Counted from the first letter of the stretch, positions 27,001 through 40,215 are shown. The stretch is 64,000 nt of DNA from Thunnus maccoyii (GCF_910596095.1 NC_056544.1:12633155-12697154), one strand, 5' to 3'. The notes: a model not told the origin generated them from the sequence alone. Made by a program: numbers and translations.

Positions 27001-30000
27001 ACTCATTCCCTCACACAGACTTGAGGAGGTTCTTCCACTGATGGAAAACATGGACATGTATTAGAATAATAGAACTGTGTTTGCCTGGCCTGCAAAAAAT
27101 GGTGGAAGATGTTATACATCCAGTAAAGTTTGGAAACAGACAACATGGTGGTTTTGAAATTCTGCATCAAGCCCCTTTGACAAACAGGTTCCTGCCCTGC
27201 TGAAGTGTTTTTGAGCAGTCCTCTGATCCCCCTATCAGCTCTAGCAGTTCTGTTCTTTTGTTCACCTCCCCCTGGAGGTGCATAACTGGAAAAGTGAAGA
27301 GGGTTGATAAAATATTCACAAATAATATCAATAAACATTTTCACAATATACAAAAAGCTATAAGTCTCCTTCCATGAGTTACCTTTGAATATGCTGAGTT
27401 CATTGCTCTGTTTGCTCTGTGTTCACAGCTGGTGAGTGAGAAGGTTGGAGGTGCTGAGGGAACCAAACTCGATGAAGACTTCAAGGACCTTGAGCGGGTA
27501 CCTCACAAATTTTAAGATAATACCAATAGTTCATGTGTAGAGTAACGCAGTGTTCATATATTGTGCTGGGAAATTCTGTCCCCCAAGTTTTTTTCACTCA
27601 CATGATCATTCTCAAAGGCATACAAGCTGTCTCTCTCTTAACTTGTGCCACCAGAGAGCAGATATCACCAGCAAAGCAGTGGTGGAAATCATCAACAAAA
27701 CATCAGAGTACCTCCAGCCCAACCCAGCGACGAGAGCTAAGCTGACTATGCTCAACACAGTGTCCAAAATCCGTGGGCAGGTGAACAGTCCAGGCTACCC
27801 CCAGCCTGAGGGCCTCCTAGGGGAGTGCATGACTAAGTACGGACGGGACATGGGCGAGGACACTAACTTTGGTAAGAACAATGGACCTATGATTTTCTCA
27901 GACTGTGTACCTACTTGCATTTTTTTATTAAGCTGTTTTTAAACAGAGATCCCACAATACTGCTTTAAAGTACACCCCTCATTATGCTCGCTCTGCTCTT
28001 TTACACTGAACCAAACAGAGCAGGCATAATGCTTGCCCCAGTGTGTGATTTTTTAGATAACTTGACATGTAACTTAACAGCGTCAGTGTGTAGTGTGACG
28101 TATAACATACCCGTCGGGCAGCAGCGTTGCTTTCTAAACAATAATGGTGGGTGAACTGAGTGTTGAGATGCTTTTGCTAGCCGTGCACATTTATACCACT
28201 CTTCAAACACAAGTAGCGTTGCTGTGAATGGTAAACAACATCGGGTCACACACATAACACATCATCAAAACGTTACACCCCTGTCCCACCATGCCAGCTC
28301 TCTCTTCTACACAGAGGTCTTCTTCCTGTCGACTCGGCTCTGTGACTACCTCTGCTGCCGGCTTAACGGCGGAACAACAATGCCCCCCCATTGCATGTTT
28401 GTATGTTTTATACAGAACAGCGTAGCAGAATAACAGCACAACATTCCCACTTCAAACAGGCTATATAAAAGGGGCTATAAGTTCATCTTCATTATACAAC
28501 AATGATTATGATTAAATGCTTTACTATGTCCAACACTCCCTAATGTTGTTATTTTGTGTTTGTGTCTGTGGACTGTAGGAGGGGCTCTAACAGACATAGG
28601 AGAGTCAATGAAGAGGATGGCCGAGGTCAAGGACTCTCTGGATATTGATGTGAAGCAGAACTTTATTGACCCACTGCAGGCAGTTGCTGACAAGGATATC
28701 AAAGACATTCAGGTAGGTCAGCTGCAATAGTATGATGAAAAAGTATTTGAAGTCTAGAGACAAAAAAAACTGAATAAAATGCAAATGTATGAATTAGACC
28801 AGCAGCAAATGACTATAGATAAGTGAAAATACTTTGATTTTCATCTTTCTAATCTCAACACTTTCATACTTCAGCACCACCTGAAGAAGCTGGAGGGCCG
28901 CCGTCTGGACTACGATTATAAAAAGAAACGTCAGGGTAAAATCCAAGATGAAGAGATCCGACAGGCCCTGGAGAAGTTCCACGAGTCCAAAGAGCTGTCC
29001 GAGAGCTCCATGCACAACCTCCTGGAAACAGATGTGAGTATCCAGTAGACTAAACTTGATTCAGTTTGATTGAGGAACTTCTGCCAAAATTATGTAAACA
29101 TAAAAGTTGCATCTACAGTAGTGCTAGTGAGGCTGTCCTTCACTACAAAGTGAAAAAAAAAACAGACGGCAGCATACATATTGAACAATATTTTCAAAGA
29201 GACAAACCATACTGTTATTTCAGATTATCTTTGATTTCTCAGAATCCATCATTTCTGACTTCACTGCAAGCGAACAAATTCATGCAAATATCTTGGAGCA
29301 AACATTTGATGTTTTTTTTTAGAGGTTTAGAGGTAATGTCACCATTTTCAAAGTGTCGAATTGGACTTAAAATGTGTTATGTCTGATAAAATCATCTAAA
29401 ATTGGCACAGACCAACTATTTATCCATTGAATTAAAATGTGCTCTATTGGGATAGGTATCGTTATCGGAATATGAGATGGCATACATCTGGATACGAGAT
29501 TTTGGTCATATCACCCAGCCCTAGTTTATATTGCAAAAAGCAAACTGAAGATAAAGGTAAAAACACTGACACTAGATAAACAACATCATAGCAGTATGTG
29601 TATCTATAGTTTGGCTGGTATCTCTGACTACATGCTTTGCAAGTATATTCTGCTCTCAGCTTCTCAGCCAACAAGCCAAATGTCTGTGTCTTTAAGGACA
29701 GTATGTGACAGGTGATATGCTTTGTGTTTTTGTTTTCTTTTCCCACAGTGACTTGCTACATTATGAGCTTGTCAGACCTGTTTTGTTTAGTATATACTGT
29801 TCTCATAGCTGTCATAATGAGGTGTTTCTGGGCTTTTTGAGTGAAGCTATTACAATGAACAATGGTGTCGTAATGTTGAACAAATGGGGAATGATGAGAG
29901 ACAGCACCATTAAGGAATGCAAACAGTCTGCTTGTAAAACGGCCCAATGCTGTTTCTGTGTTTTGTCTCATTCTAAAATAATTTTTTTTTGTGTGTAGGT

Positions 30001-31953
30001 GGAGCAGGTGAGTCAGTTGTCTTCTTTTGTGGAGTCTCTGCTGCAGTACCACAGACAGGCCTCGCAGATCCTGGAGGAGCTTTCTGACAAACTGAGAGAA
30101 AGGTCAGCAACGTGACTATTTGTGGAGCTTGGCATGCCTTTTGTATGTTGAGGCTGTGTCCTCTGGCTCATGACACAGGATGATTCAGCAGTACCATCTT
30201 TTACCCAGCTATTTATAAATAGTGAATGTAAAGTATCAGCTGATTCTGAGAATATATCACTTATTTTTAGTGAATACATATTAAGATCATTACCTGTGGT
30301 TTAGTAAACAGATCATTTTGATATAATTTGTTTTTCCTACATTAGAGAGATAAAATGTCAGTTTTATTTCAGAATATCATAACATAGATTTTCCTTGTGT
30401 TATGACAATTAGTTGTAGTAATCGTATGAAAGCACACAAGAAATTGATTTAATGTTTCTTTAACCTGCCCATATCTATATTGGTGCCTCCCTTACTTGTG
30501 AGTGCAGACAGGTGATGTTTTTTGTTCTGATTTCATGCAGGGTGAATGACGCTCAGTCCCAACCAAAGCGAGAATACACACCCAAACCCAGACCATCCTT
30601 TGACTTTGGAGACACACAGCACTCCAACGGGGCATACTCACCAGCTGCTTCAAGCCCTCCAGCTTACTCTGCTGGTAAACTTACTTTGTAAATTCTGTGA
30701 TACTTGTGTGAATGAGCTTGAACGTCTGTGCGTGTTTACATGTGAAAGACCTACTCCAAAGAAGGCATGTGTACAAGTGAATCTCATTCTTACGACTGAC
30801 GTGTCTTTCCTTCTGCGACATTAACCAGCCCCAGCACATTATCCAGGTCCATCCTTCCAAAGAACCTCGATCAGGAGCAGATCGCGTGAGTGAGACAGAT
30901 GAAGACGTGTCACTTACACAGAACTAGACCAACTCACTGATTGCCCCCTCTCTCGATTTGTTGTACATTTGTGAGGCAGAGAGGTGTCTGCATGTATTGC
31001 AAGTATTTCACTAACATTGTTGGATGGTGTCGTTGGGTCCACTGTGTCCAGTCTGTCAGGCTCCCAGAACAAGACGGGGCTTGTCAGAGTGTGAATATTA
31101 CTCTGTCTGACCAAGGCTGCAGAGACATAGAATCATCAGCAAACCACGCTCTATATTTGTTTTGACTGACTGTGTTATTTTAATCAAGTCTTGCTAGCAA
31201 AATGTTTTGCTGTCACAGTCAGAGAGAAGTCAATGTTTTGCTGAATCGTATGCATCTACAGCCTTTTTACTGACTGACTGAAACTTCTGAACCTCAAGAA
31301 AAATAACTACATCACACATGGTTTATTTCACAGATTTAGTCAGGGGTTGAATTGAAATTCTTAACCATCCCCCAGAGTCCTACCTTTTCCTAATCTCACT
31401 CCCTCTTCAATCAAACACAAGAGAAGGTAAATGAGAAAAGTCTTGGGTTTAAACTCATGGTTATTATGGAAGGAATAAAATATGTATGCTATGTAACATG
31501 GCGGTACATTGATCTTGAGCTTCAGAAGGATTCTCTCTCACCACACTGTTGACTAAACCTTTCTTGTTTTAATAACTTTTATGGCCTTTTCCAGAGTGCT
31601 GTAGTCCTACTGGAAAACATACTGGTGACAAACTGCCTTTAATAACCATTTTAAAGGAGAATGTACTAATCTTGTTAAAGGGAAATTGCAAATATTATTT
31701 TCACAAAATGACTATTTGTTCTTTCTCCCTCCTTGCATCTCTCTACTGTGTCTTTTTTTCTGCAGGTGAGCCATGCTGTAAAGCCCTGTATGACTTTGAG
31801 CCAGAGAATGATGGTGAGCTGGGCTTCCACGAGGGTGACATCATCACCTTGGTCAATCGAATCGATGAGAACTGGTTTGAGGGATCACTTCATGGCAAGT
31901 CGGGATACTTCCCCAACAACTACGTTGAAGTGGTTGTGCCACTGTCACACTGA
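24004..31953 (+). CDS. sh3gl1: Endophilin-A2 (SH3-domain GRB2-like 1), 9 coding exons
   Basis: Exons are 24004-24048, 27429-27497, 27655-27871, 28579-28712, 28875-29033, 29999-30102, 30541-30674, 30829-30885 and 31766-31953. They join in frame to 368 aa, the length I recall for human SH3GL1. The start [15 protein letters not shown] is the amphipathic helix typical of endophilins. An N-BAR domain covers about 1-243 and binds and curves membranes. A variable Pro-rich linker follows (exons 7-8). The C-terminal SH3 domain (about 310-366, motif ALYDFEPEN, conserved DENW and [10 protein letters not shown]) recruits dynamin and synaptojanin in clathrin-mediated and fast endophilin-mediated endocytosis. 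The protein is cytosolic and membrane-associated. Endophilin-A2 rather than A1 or A3 is favoured by overall match and by linkage to stap2, cactin and cdc34, whose human genes are also on 19p13.3. Confidence 0.95.
27940..28480. repeat. Possible dispersed repeat in sh3gl1 intron 3
   Basis: This non-coding stretch between exons 3 and 4 has sequence of the form TTACACTGAACCAAACAGAGCAGGC that I believe recurs in other fish genomes. No clear terminal inverted repeats or target duplications could be read, so the element class is left open. Confidence 0.3.
29450..29525 (-). mobile_element. Fragment of a GGGCTGGG-type DNA element
   Basis: The stretch ends ATATCACCCAGCCCTAG, the inverted form of the TAGGGCTGGGYGATAT terminus seen at the tips of a widespread fish DNA-transposon family. 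Only one end is recognisable. It lies in sh3gl1 intron 5. Confidence 0.4.
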
Positions 31954-34530
31954 AAACAACAAGAGGCAAAGAGGGGATCAGCAGGATGGAGAGGATGAAA
32001 AGGGGCAGGACAGAGGATTATCAGCCCTCAATAATCAAAATATATCTCTTCTTTATTGTAATTAAAAGGTTAACATCTCAAGACAGGGACATAATTTTTT
32101 GTATCACAGAGCTATTTGAGTAAAGAGGACAAGGTTGTTTTTTTAAAATTCTGTCAAGATTTAATGGATTTTAAAGAGAAAGGACAAAGAGATGTTTAGT
32201 CAGAAAAATCATGGCGTAATATTTGGGTGCATTTACCATAGTCTGGGTCTTTATATCATTCTCTATGCACCTGTGCACTTTGTACACTACACCTCCATTA
32301 CCAGGACTGATGTAGAAAGAATGACATGTGTAATGACATCCAATCTGATCCACAAACACTAAGAAGTGCACTACTTTCTTATATTCATAACCTTTTTTTA
32401 TATTCACAATATATTAACACATGATAACACATCCTTTCTATGTATTGTTCATATTGGTACTACAAACATGCATGCATACACATGCATTCTTCTAAGCACT
32501 GTGTTTCTACACTCCCAGTTGTCACCCAGTTGCCTTCAGGCTCTAGTACTGTTGTAATCATGGACTCGTTGGAGTCAACATGGAGGAGTGGCTGCTATTT
32601 GTTGCTGCTCGAGACTATCCTCCACTGCCATCTGGTGGTACTGGAGATCATCCGTAGTTGTTGGTTTAAATGACACTGTCGTGTACATTCTGTTATCGCT
32701 TACCAAATCTATGTTGGGTGGCTTGTCTTAAGTTATAGTTTCAATTTTTTTCAATTACATACATATATATACAGTACCAGACAAAAGTTTGGACACACTC
32801 TCTCATTCAAGGGATTGGGAAGGTGTGTCCAAACTTTTGATTGGTGCTGTATATATAAGCTGCAAAACTAACTGGAGCCAGTCAGCAGGTTACATTGAGT
32901 GACAGCTGCATTTAACTGTTCTTTCATTCACACATCAGTGTTGTTAAGTTGTCAATTATTTAATTTGCCTACAGCTTTTACAGTGTTTATTACTGCACTC
33001 CAGACTCTTGTCTCCATATAACTGATGCCAAAGAAAGGTTTGATAAATTCCTACATTGCATGAGGCTGCAGTTTGTCATTAAATGGCAACAATTCATGCA
33101 GCTTCCTACTCACAACCATGTAACATGATCTACCCCCACCACAAATATTTTACAGCATAACACCAAAGCCATAAGCACACATGCTTCAGCTCCTCTATTT
33201 TCTCAGGCTCTATTGATACTGCTGGCAGTGTCACAATGTTTTGTGGGCTTTTACCCAACTGTTTTTCAGTGAATTTTCAGTCTGTGATTTGTTTTCCTCC
33301 ATAGTGCCGGGTAAGCTTGGCTTTAGTATTTTAACCTGTAATTAGGAGCATGGAAATTAATCTGATGTGTATTGGGTGTTTTTGTACCTGCCTCGGTTTT
33401 CAGGCTGAAACTGTGCACCAGACCTGACAGAAAACGCTATCCCACAACTATTGTGTACAGAATTTACTAATAATGAGGAAGGTCTGTACACAATGGCTGG
33501 TTTCAGTTTCAATTAAGCCTATTACAAGCAGACTATGAACTGTGAGGGTTTGCGCTGTTCACTTAAAATGCCAACTTTCTCCTCTTGTCATGATCCCCTT
33601 GTTAGACCGCCTCCCCGCCCCACTCAACTCTCCCATCTCTATTTAAACTGGGAGCGGAACAGACAGGTCTTTTCAGCAAGGAAGGGCGCACAGCAGTGGA
33701 TTATGCCCTCCCCCACTAGTCTTTATTCACCACCTGCCCCAGTACCCCTACCCCCTTTCTCATTATCTGCCCCATCCCAATCCCATGGTGCCTCTGGAGC
33801 TCAGTCTCCTGCGCCATCCCTTGAATAATCTCCTCATTGTTATCATAGTATGTGCCTTTTTAATGTTATGTTTGCATGTCTCCTATGCTATTCATTTTAT
33901 GTATAGGGCCAGGGGGTTCGGCTGTGTGGAGTAATAACTGCGTGGTTCAGGTGTGGGTTTACATGCCTCATTACACTAAATCAAAAGCCCAGAGTTAGAG
34001 AGGGGGGAGGAAGGTCGGGGGCTCAGGTTGAGCTATTATACAGCTTGTATAATATTGATGATGAATAATGTCGTGGAAAAAAGGGCAAAGATCAATTTTT
34101 GTGTGCTGCTAGTGTCACAGCTGAAATAGTTGTCTGAATTCTGCGGTTGACATTTATAGCAACACTAAATTCTGTGATGGCTGGTATTGCATAGATACCC
34201 TTAAGAGTGGCAACTTTGCAATATTGATGAAGTATTATCGGACCATAAAGCTTTATTTTATTATGTATACTCAATGTAATTTTCTGTGTTTAAAATGTAA
34301 CTTCTTTGCATGTATCTTTATTGTAGCCTCTGTCTTATGCAATGCCTCATTTTTGTAACTGTGACTGTGGGGAGACTAAAAGTGGGATTATCCTGGATTA
34401 TCTTTAGGATATATGGATTACCTCTTTACTAAGTGTAATCTTCTGTGTATTGTATATTTTTGTTACTGTAGGGGGAATGGATGCTCATTGTTCATTCGCT
34501 TCTTCAAATAAATATTAAATAATTTGACTC
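31954..34530 (+). other. sh3gl1 3' UTR with polyadenylation signal
   Basis: About 2.5 kb of non-coding sequence follows the TGA at 31951-31953. An AATAAA at 34507-34512 is the likely polyadenylation signal; another AATAAA occurs near 34732. The UTR carries a 78-bp mariner-type hairpin at 32772-32849. A 97-codon frame at 33535-33828 has no recognisable domain and is not called. Confidence 0.6.
32772..32849 (+). mobile_element. Miniature Tc1/mariner hairpin
   Basis: Only 78 bp long, flanked by TA on both sides. The left terminus CAGTACCAGACAAAAGTTTG is mirrored by the right terminus CAAACTTTTGATTGGTGCTG, with the characteristic GGACACAC-type inner block. It is an internally deleted derivative consisting of little more than the two inverted repeats. 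It lies in the sh3gl1 3' UTR, where the transcript could fold into a stem of about 30 bp. Confidence 0.9.
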
Positions 34531-34942
34531 ACAGTGTGTCTCTCATGGGGAATGACTTCTCAGCCTCTAGTGGTTTTAAATTGAAACAATTTAGTGGTAA
34601 AGTGTGTACAGAGGTGCAGAAGATATAATAGAGCCATAGGATTCTCTCTTTTTCCATCAGACTTACTGTAGCCTTCCTGAATCTTACTTAATTTCGTCTC
34701 TTGACATTTGCACAATTGCTCATTTTGCTCAATAAACATCTATATACCTTGGACATTTATCCCCCAGCCCTCCGATTTTTAATCTGCCCAACCACCCATC
34801 TGCATGACCCCCCAGACACAGCAGGATACACCAGCCAGCTGTTGGATTATTGCCACAGCACTATCTCATAGGGGAAGGCGTGTCACTCCCCGAATTACTA
34901 GGCGCCCCTTTGTCCTCGGTCGATGCCCAGCCAGCGACACTC
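34531..34942 (+). promoter_or_regulatory. Short gap between sh3gl1 and stap2; stap2 5' flank
   Basis: Roughly 400 bp separate the sh3gl1 polyadenylation signal from the stap2 start codon. The sequence turns GC-rich after about 34860. The reading frame is open upstream to 34850, but the ATG at 34943 is preferred because it gives the family-type N-terminus a short distance before YYEGYLE. No TATA box was identified. Confidence 0.4.
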
Positions 34943-37900
34943 ATGGCTGCTGCACCCGTCAGGCAGCGCTCTGGGCCGGGGGGACCCCGAGCGCAGCTCC
35001 CGCCCTGCTATTACGAAGGCTACCTAGAGACGCGAGGACCGAAAGAAAAGGTAGGCTCGCCAGGTGCAGATGAAGTGCCATGTTGTTAGAATGAATGCTT
35101 TGGATAGTGTTGGGTCAGTATGCCGGCTGATCTCCCATTCCCAGAGAGCTGTCAACTTCCTCATTGTGTTAGAATGGGCGAGGCGAGACTGTAGGCTGGC
35201 GCTGCTGAGGGATTTTTCACATGGTGGATCTCAGATTTGTTATGCCCCTCAGTCTGGTTTTGCAAGAATATGACAGGAAAAGCATGCAACAATTTATGAA
35301 CGAGTCGCGACGTATGAATGGTGGAGACCCTGCTGTCCTAACGTTACATGTCATTTAAATCACATGAACGATTTGTAGCTGTGTCCCTTATCTTAATAAC
35401 TAGACATTTATGCCACATATAATATGTTTGCCAAACATTTTCACCACCCATCTTTTATATTTCAGAGAAATACTGATCGCTGACTTAGACATATCGACAT
35501 ATTTGATAGCCTGATCCTTGAAGTGCATTTTCCATATCTCAAATACAAAGTTAAACAAACTGAAATTGACAATATTGCCAAAGCATCCTTTTGCATGTTT
35601 TTACTTATATGTAACCTGATCAGAAAGGAGGGGAATCCCCTCCCCCAGGGCACCCTCTCCCATTAGGCTTATTTTATTGAAGTACAGACATGTAATCTGA
35701 GCCTGGCTCAGGTGCAGGGTATTGCAGTGATCCATGGTCACAGATTGACAGCATCTGCGGCTCACCCACTATCCATCTCTTGGGACAGGAAATGAGATAA
35801 AAAGGGAAAATATCCATTACACAGATGTGGAAAAGCAACACCGCTGTTGTCACAGCAGTGTATCTATTTTCTCATATGTATAGTTTTTTTGTTTCTGTGT
35901 GTGACAGGCATCCAAGCGTCTATGGACCTGTCTGTGTGGGAATGCTTTGTATTTTTTCAATAATGCCAAGGACACTCACGTAAGTTTCAGATCGTTTACG
36001 TCCTATTTTAGATGCATTGTTCTGTGTTGACACAGAAACACGAGAATTTGTGTGTGTGTGTGTGTCTGTGTGTGTTCCAGTATGTGGAAAAGTTGGACCT
36101 CAGTGGGTTTGTGTCCCTGAAGGATGACTGTAGCCGGGACAGAAACCTGGAGGCAGCCAGACTCATTCTGCGCATGAAGGATGGAGAGACCAAACTAACA
36201 GTAACGCCACTCAAAATGCACACGCATACATTAAATTTAACACTCTTTTTGCAAGGAGTTCAAGTGTGATCTTTTTTTCCAGGCACCCAACTTGGAATCA
36301 AGGGAGCTGTGGAAGGGTTTCCTCTACTCTGTCATAGATGTAAACATCCATCTTTTACACACCTACTATATTCCTGTACCAGCCTGTCTGTAATATGTTG
36401 TCTCATAACAAATTCTCTCTGTCCAATCATAGCTGAATGTACCATCTTGTCTCACGTTGCTGCCGGGTCAGCTACAGATGCTGAAAGAGGTGGTGGACAA
36501 AGAAAGGTCCAGGCGGAGAACTCGCACTCCCACACGAGCTCCTCCTTCACCTCTTTCCGTTCCTTTAGTTGGAGAAATCCCACCGTGAGTTCTCTGTGTT
36601 GAGAAGATGTGCCATAACTATACCATTTGGCATTTGACATTAATAATATCTGTGTGTCTGTGTGTGTGTGGCATGCAGGTGTTTTCGACCGGTGTCCCGA
36701 ACAGAGGCTGAAGTCCTTTTAGAGAGACACCCAGACTGTGGCAACATGCTGCTCCGTCCAGGTAGAGATGGATGCTCACTGGCTGTCACCACCCGACAGG
36801 ACCTCAACGGGTAAACACCTGCTGAACATCAGGACACCACAGCTGCAAAATATCACAGCCAGACACCACGGTTAATGTAAACATCACATGCTTCCTGTTC
36901 ATATCTTTTTCATATCTTTGCTCCAGATCAGTTTTCAGACATTACCGTGTGACTCAGAGGGACCAAGGTGGTTATGTCATTGATGTAGAAAATCCAGTAA
37001 GTGTGTAATATACTTCCAGATAAACTTTTCATGTTTAACATTTCATAAGATGGAATCATTAAGTTCATTAAGTGTATAAATTATTTATACACAGCAACTG
37101 ACTAATTCATGCAGTAGATTCACAGATCGTAATGCTATTTCATGATTGTGTTTTTTTATGGGGGAAAAAGCATTAAATATTAGAAAAAAGATAGAATAAT
37201 ATATAATAACAGATTTGTTAAATGGGAAGTCAAATATTTGATTCCGCAAATCTCACAACAGCTCTCTGTCTTGTCTGTTGTCAGATAACGCCGTTTCTCA
37301 AGTTTCACCTTGTCAGAAACAAATATAGCTGTCTTCGTACACTGATGTATTTTTTGAAGAGTTTTAGAGACAACATTAACTGAAAAAGAAATGCAGAACA
37401 TTAAAATTACATGTGAGTAATGCTTTGCAATGAGACCAATCATCAGTGTCTCTGGCTATGTATAAACACCATTAAAGGATAAGGCTAGTAATTGTCTATA
37501 TTTTTTTTATTGACAACAAATCTCATGTGCAGAGCCAAACCAACAATGAATTGATCCTATTTACTAGTATTGTGTGTGTATCCAAAGCCACACTGCACTA
37601 AAGAATGAGCCACACTGCTGCATTGCTTAAATGTTCCTTTACCTAAAACAGTTTGGGCACGGTAGTTTTTTCTGGAAATGGCTCCAAAGACTATTAACAG
37701 TGACAATGGTATCAGTCTCCGGAGAGTAGTTCTGTGTACCTAACCATCTGGCGCCTCAGGTTATAAAACTCCTCCTTTTATCTTATGAATGTCTAAGGAC
37801 TGAAATGTTGTATCTCCAATAAAGTTTATTGCAAATAACAGGACAATGTGCAGGAATTCTCTCTTCTAGCACCTGGTACTACATATCATAATCTCTTGAC

Positions 37901-38747
37901 TTTTTACTACATAGTAAATAACTTAAGTACAAAGTCAAGAGGTTATGATATGTAGGACCACAAGCTAGCAAAGGATCAATTCTAGGATCAGTTCATTGTT
38001 GGCTTGGCTCTTCTGTTGACAATAAGAAAAATATAGAAAATCACCAGCCTTATCCATTAACAAACCAACAACTTTGAGGCATTTAATACAATAGGTTTCT
38101 GTTTGCCACTGCAGATTCCCTGTGCTACACTTCATGAGGTCATCGATGCCCTGGTTGAGAAGACAGCAGGAACTCTGCAACCTTTCCTACTGGAGGAGCC
38201 TTATGAAGAGAATATCAGTGCGGCACTTTTGCAGCTCAAAAAATTCTGTCTCGAGTCTTAAGAGTAATTTAATTTAATTTTTGTAATTTTGTGTCATCAG
38301 CATATGTTTCTGCCAATGATGAAAATGGAGAGAGGATTCTCCACACTGCCCCTTCCAGCCCCCTGCCAAAGGCTCCTGCACTGCCCCCAAAACAAGGTTA
38401 GCCTCTTTCACGTAAAAGCAACTGTGGACAGACACAGACAGGCAGCAACAATGATCACTGCTTTTATTCTGGTGCAGATCGTTGGTGCAGTAGCCCCCTG
38501 TCCAGATCCCCCGCCCCAGACCGCCGTATCCTGACCTCACCAGTGCCGGCCTCGCCCACCAACCCAATGAGACGTCTCATTCTCTCCCCATCGCCTCTCG
38601 CACAGAGTGAGTGTCAACTTCCCCTGCCGTAGTCATTGCTGATTTATTCACAGTTCTGTTTCAACCCTCAGTTTCTTCTGTCCTTCCACAGCACTCAATG
38701 AGGAACTCAAAATGAAGCTGGAGAAGAGACGAGCCAGTCAGGAGTGA
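34943..38747 (+). CDS. stap2: Signal-transducing adaptor protein 2, 11 coding exons
   Basis: Exons are 34943-35050, 35908-35979, 36081-36200, 36283-36339, 36433-36584, 36679-36810, 36927-36996, 38115-38217, 38301-38396, 38478-38606 and 38692-38747, giving 364 aa. STAP proteins are cytoplasmic adaptors that couple tyrosine kinases and cytokine receptors to STAT signalling. A PH domain covers about 20-135 (YYEGYLE, then LWTCLCGNALYFF, then LWKGF). An SH2-like domain covers about 171-270, with the phosphotyrosine-binding arginine at 196 in GNMLLRPG. A Pro/Ser-rich tail ends with the family's short basic C-terminal helix, ELKMKLEKRRASQE. A basic linker (RSRRRTRTPTR) joins the PH and SH2 domains. 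The tail is shorter than in human STAP2, and I see no YXXQ STAT3-docking motif in the last exons, which human STAP2 has. Intron 7 carries a foldback MITE ending about 55 bp before exon 8. Confidence 0.93.
36047..36075. repeat. (GT)n microsatellite in stap2 intron 2
   Basis: A short GT repeat that ends immediately before the polypyrimidine/AG acceptor of exon 3 at 36081. Confidence 0.8.
37472..38060 (+). mobile_element. TTAA foldback MITE ('AGGATAAGGCT' type) in stap2 intron 7
   Basis: Bounded by TTAA at 37472-37475 and 38057-38060. The left arm begins AGGATAAGGCTAGTAATTGT and the right arm ends with the matching inverted AGCCTTATCCA. Further inward, TACATATCATAATCTCTTGAC (37880s) pairs with GTCAAGAGGTTATGATATGTA (37940s). 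Both arms therefore run nearly the length of the element, forming one long hairpin. No transposase frame is present. Confidence 0.85.
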
Positions 38748-40215
38748 AGGATCAACCTCCTGTCGCAGCTCAGCCAATCTTCAGTGCCAAACCCCTTCTC
38801 ACCGCAGCTATGTATTCATCCTGTGCCTTCTAGGTGGAACACAAGGGACTACAAATTACCGCCACCTTCTCATAGGGAGCTTCAGGATGTTCCGACTTTC
38901 ATTAGTTTTGGTCTTGATGTGTATGTCCTTAAGAGCAAGACTGGTTGGTAAACACTGGATTAGATTCATATAACCTCACATGCTGCCTGCCTGCCTTGGT
39001 TGGGTAACAATCCACTAGTGCTTTGCAATATGACTGGCAGCTGAAAACCTGTCGAAGAAGCACCGACACATACCAGACCACCTACTGAGCCTGATGTTTT
39101 CCTTTCTGAGCCCGTGTCTGTGTGCCGCTGGTGTTACTGCTGCAACACCAGAGACCGAGAGCAAACAAACCACTGATTGCCAAGATCAACACCAGAGCGT
39201 CAAACTGTGACCTGACACCTGAACTGAAACTTGATCTACTCCAAAAGTAAATTAAGCCAAGCACAGTCAGGTTTCAGCTCAGACAATATCCTCATTCACC
39301 TCTTTACGTGTGACATGACGGAAAAATCATCTGAATACAGACCACAAACTGAAAATTGCACAATCTCCACCTGCTGCTCTGAGTGCTATTAGTGTTTGAT
39401 AAGCAACCATTAATGTAATGTTGATTTAATGACACTGCTGTGACTCAGTTTAAATCATTACTGTGCTGTCAGTGCTTATTTTCAAGTGTTTCCTTATTCT
39501 CTGCTACTGTGTATGTGCTACTGTATGGTGCTATGGCTCACCAGTGGTCAGACCTGCCTAAAAACCCCAGGTGATGTCTGTTCCTCTTCAAGAAAATCAA
39601 TCTACTGTATTTATATGCAAGGGTGCCCTCTAGTGGAATGGATGTCAACTAAATGGGATTGAGCATATTTGATGTGAAACTTTATCAGCACAGTCTGAGT
39701 ATTAACACGCGAACAAAACACTTGAGATAAACCAAACCTTTACTGCTGCAGACTGAACCTGGCCTTGACTTTTGGCTGTATCACACCCTCTGCCCTACCT
39801 CTTCCTTTGATGACAAAAGTATTACAGATCTGACAGTGATTAAACAATGATAAGTATTTATTCTCATGGGCAACTAATTTATTTGAAGTGTCTGAGTACT
39901 AGTGGCAAGCTGTGATCAACTGACTTAAAGTGTCTTCTTACAATGAACGGTTCTTTGTATGTTTGTACAATAAGTGTTGTGACTACTTGATCACTATCAA
40001 AGAATAGTGTTTGTTAGATATTGAGGGCATTAAATTGTTTTGCATGGATGTCATTTGTCCTTGTGGTGAACTGATTGCCCATGCTTTCTCAAACGTCCTT
40101 CCCCATCCCCAAGTGACAGTCTCTTAGGTGCAAGTCATTGATTGAAACCTTGATTTCCTGTAACAGGAGAATGAGGAAATTAGATAATGTTGGAATAAAT
40201 CAATATTATGAGTAG
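38748..40215 (+). other. stap2 3' UTR, possible polyadenylation signals
   Basis: Non-coding sequence follows the TGA at 38745-38747. Candidate signals are ATTAAA at 40029-40034 and AATAAA at 40194-40199; which is used cannot be decided here. No repeat or exon was seen in this stretch. Confidence 0.5.

Noticed and set aside
33535-33828. 97-codon Pro/Ser-rich frame downstream of sh3gl1
   Set aside because: It lies within the inferred 3' UTR, is compositionally biased, and has no exon or domain evidence.
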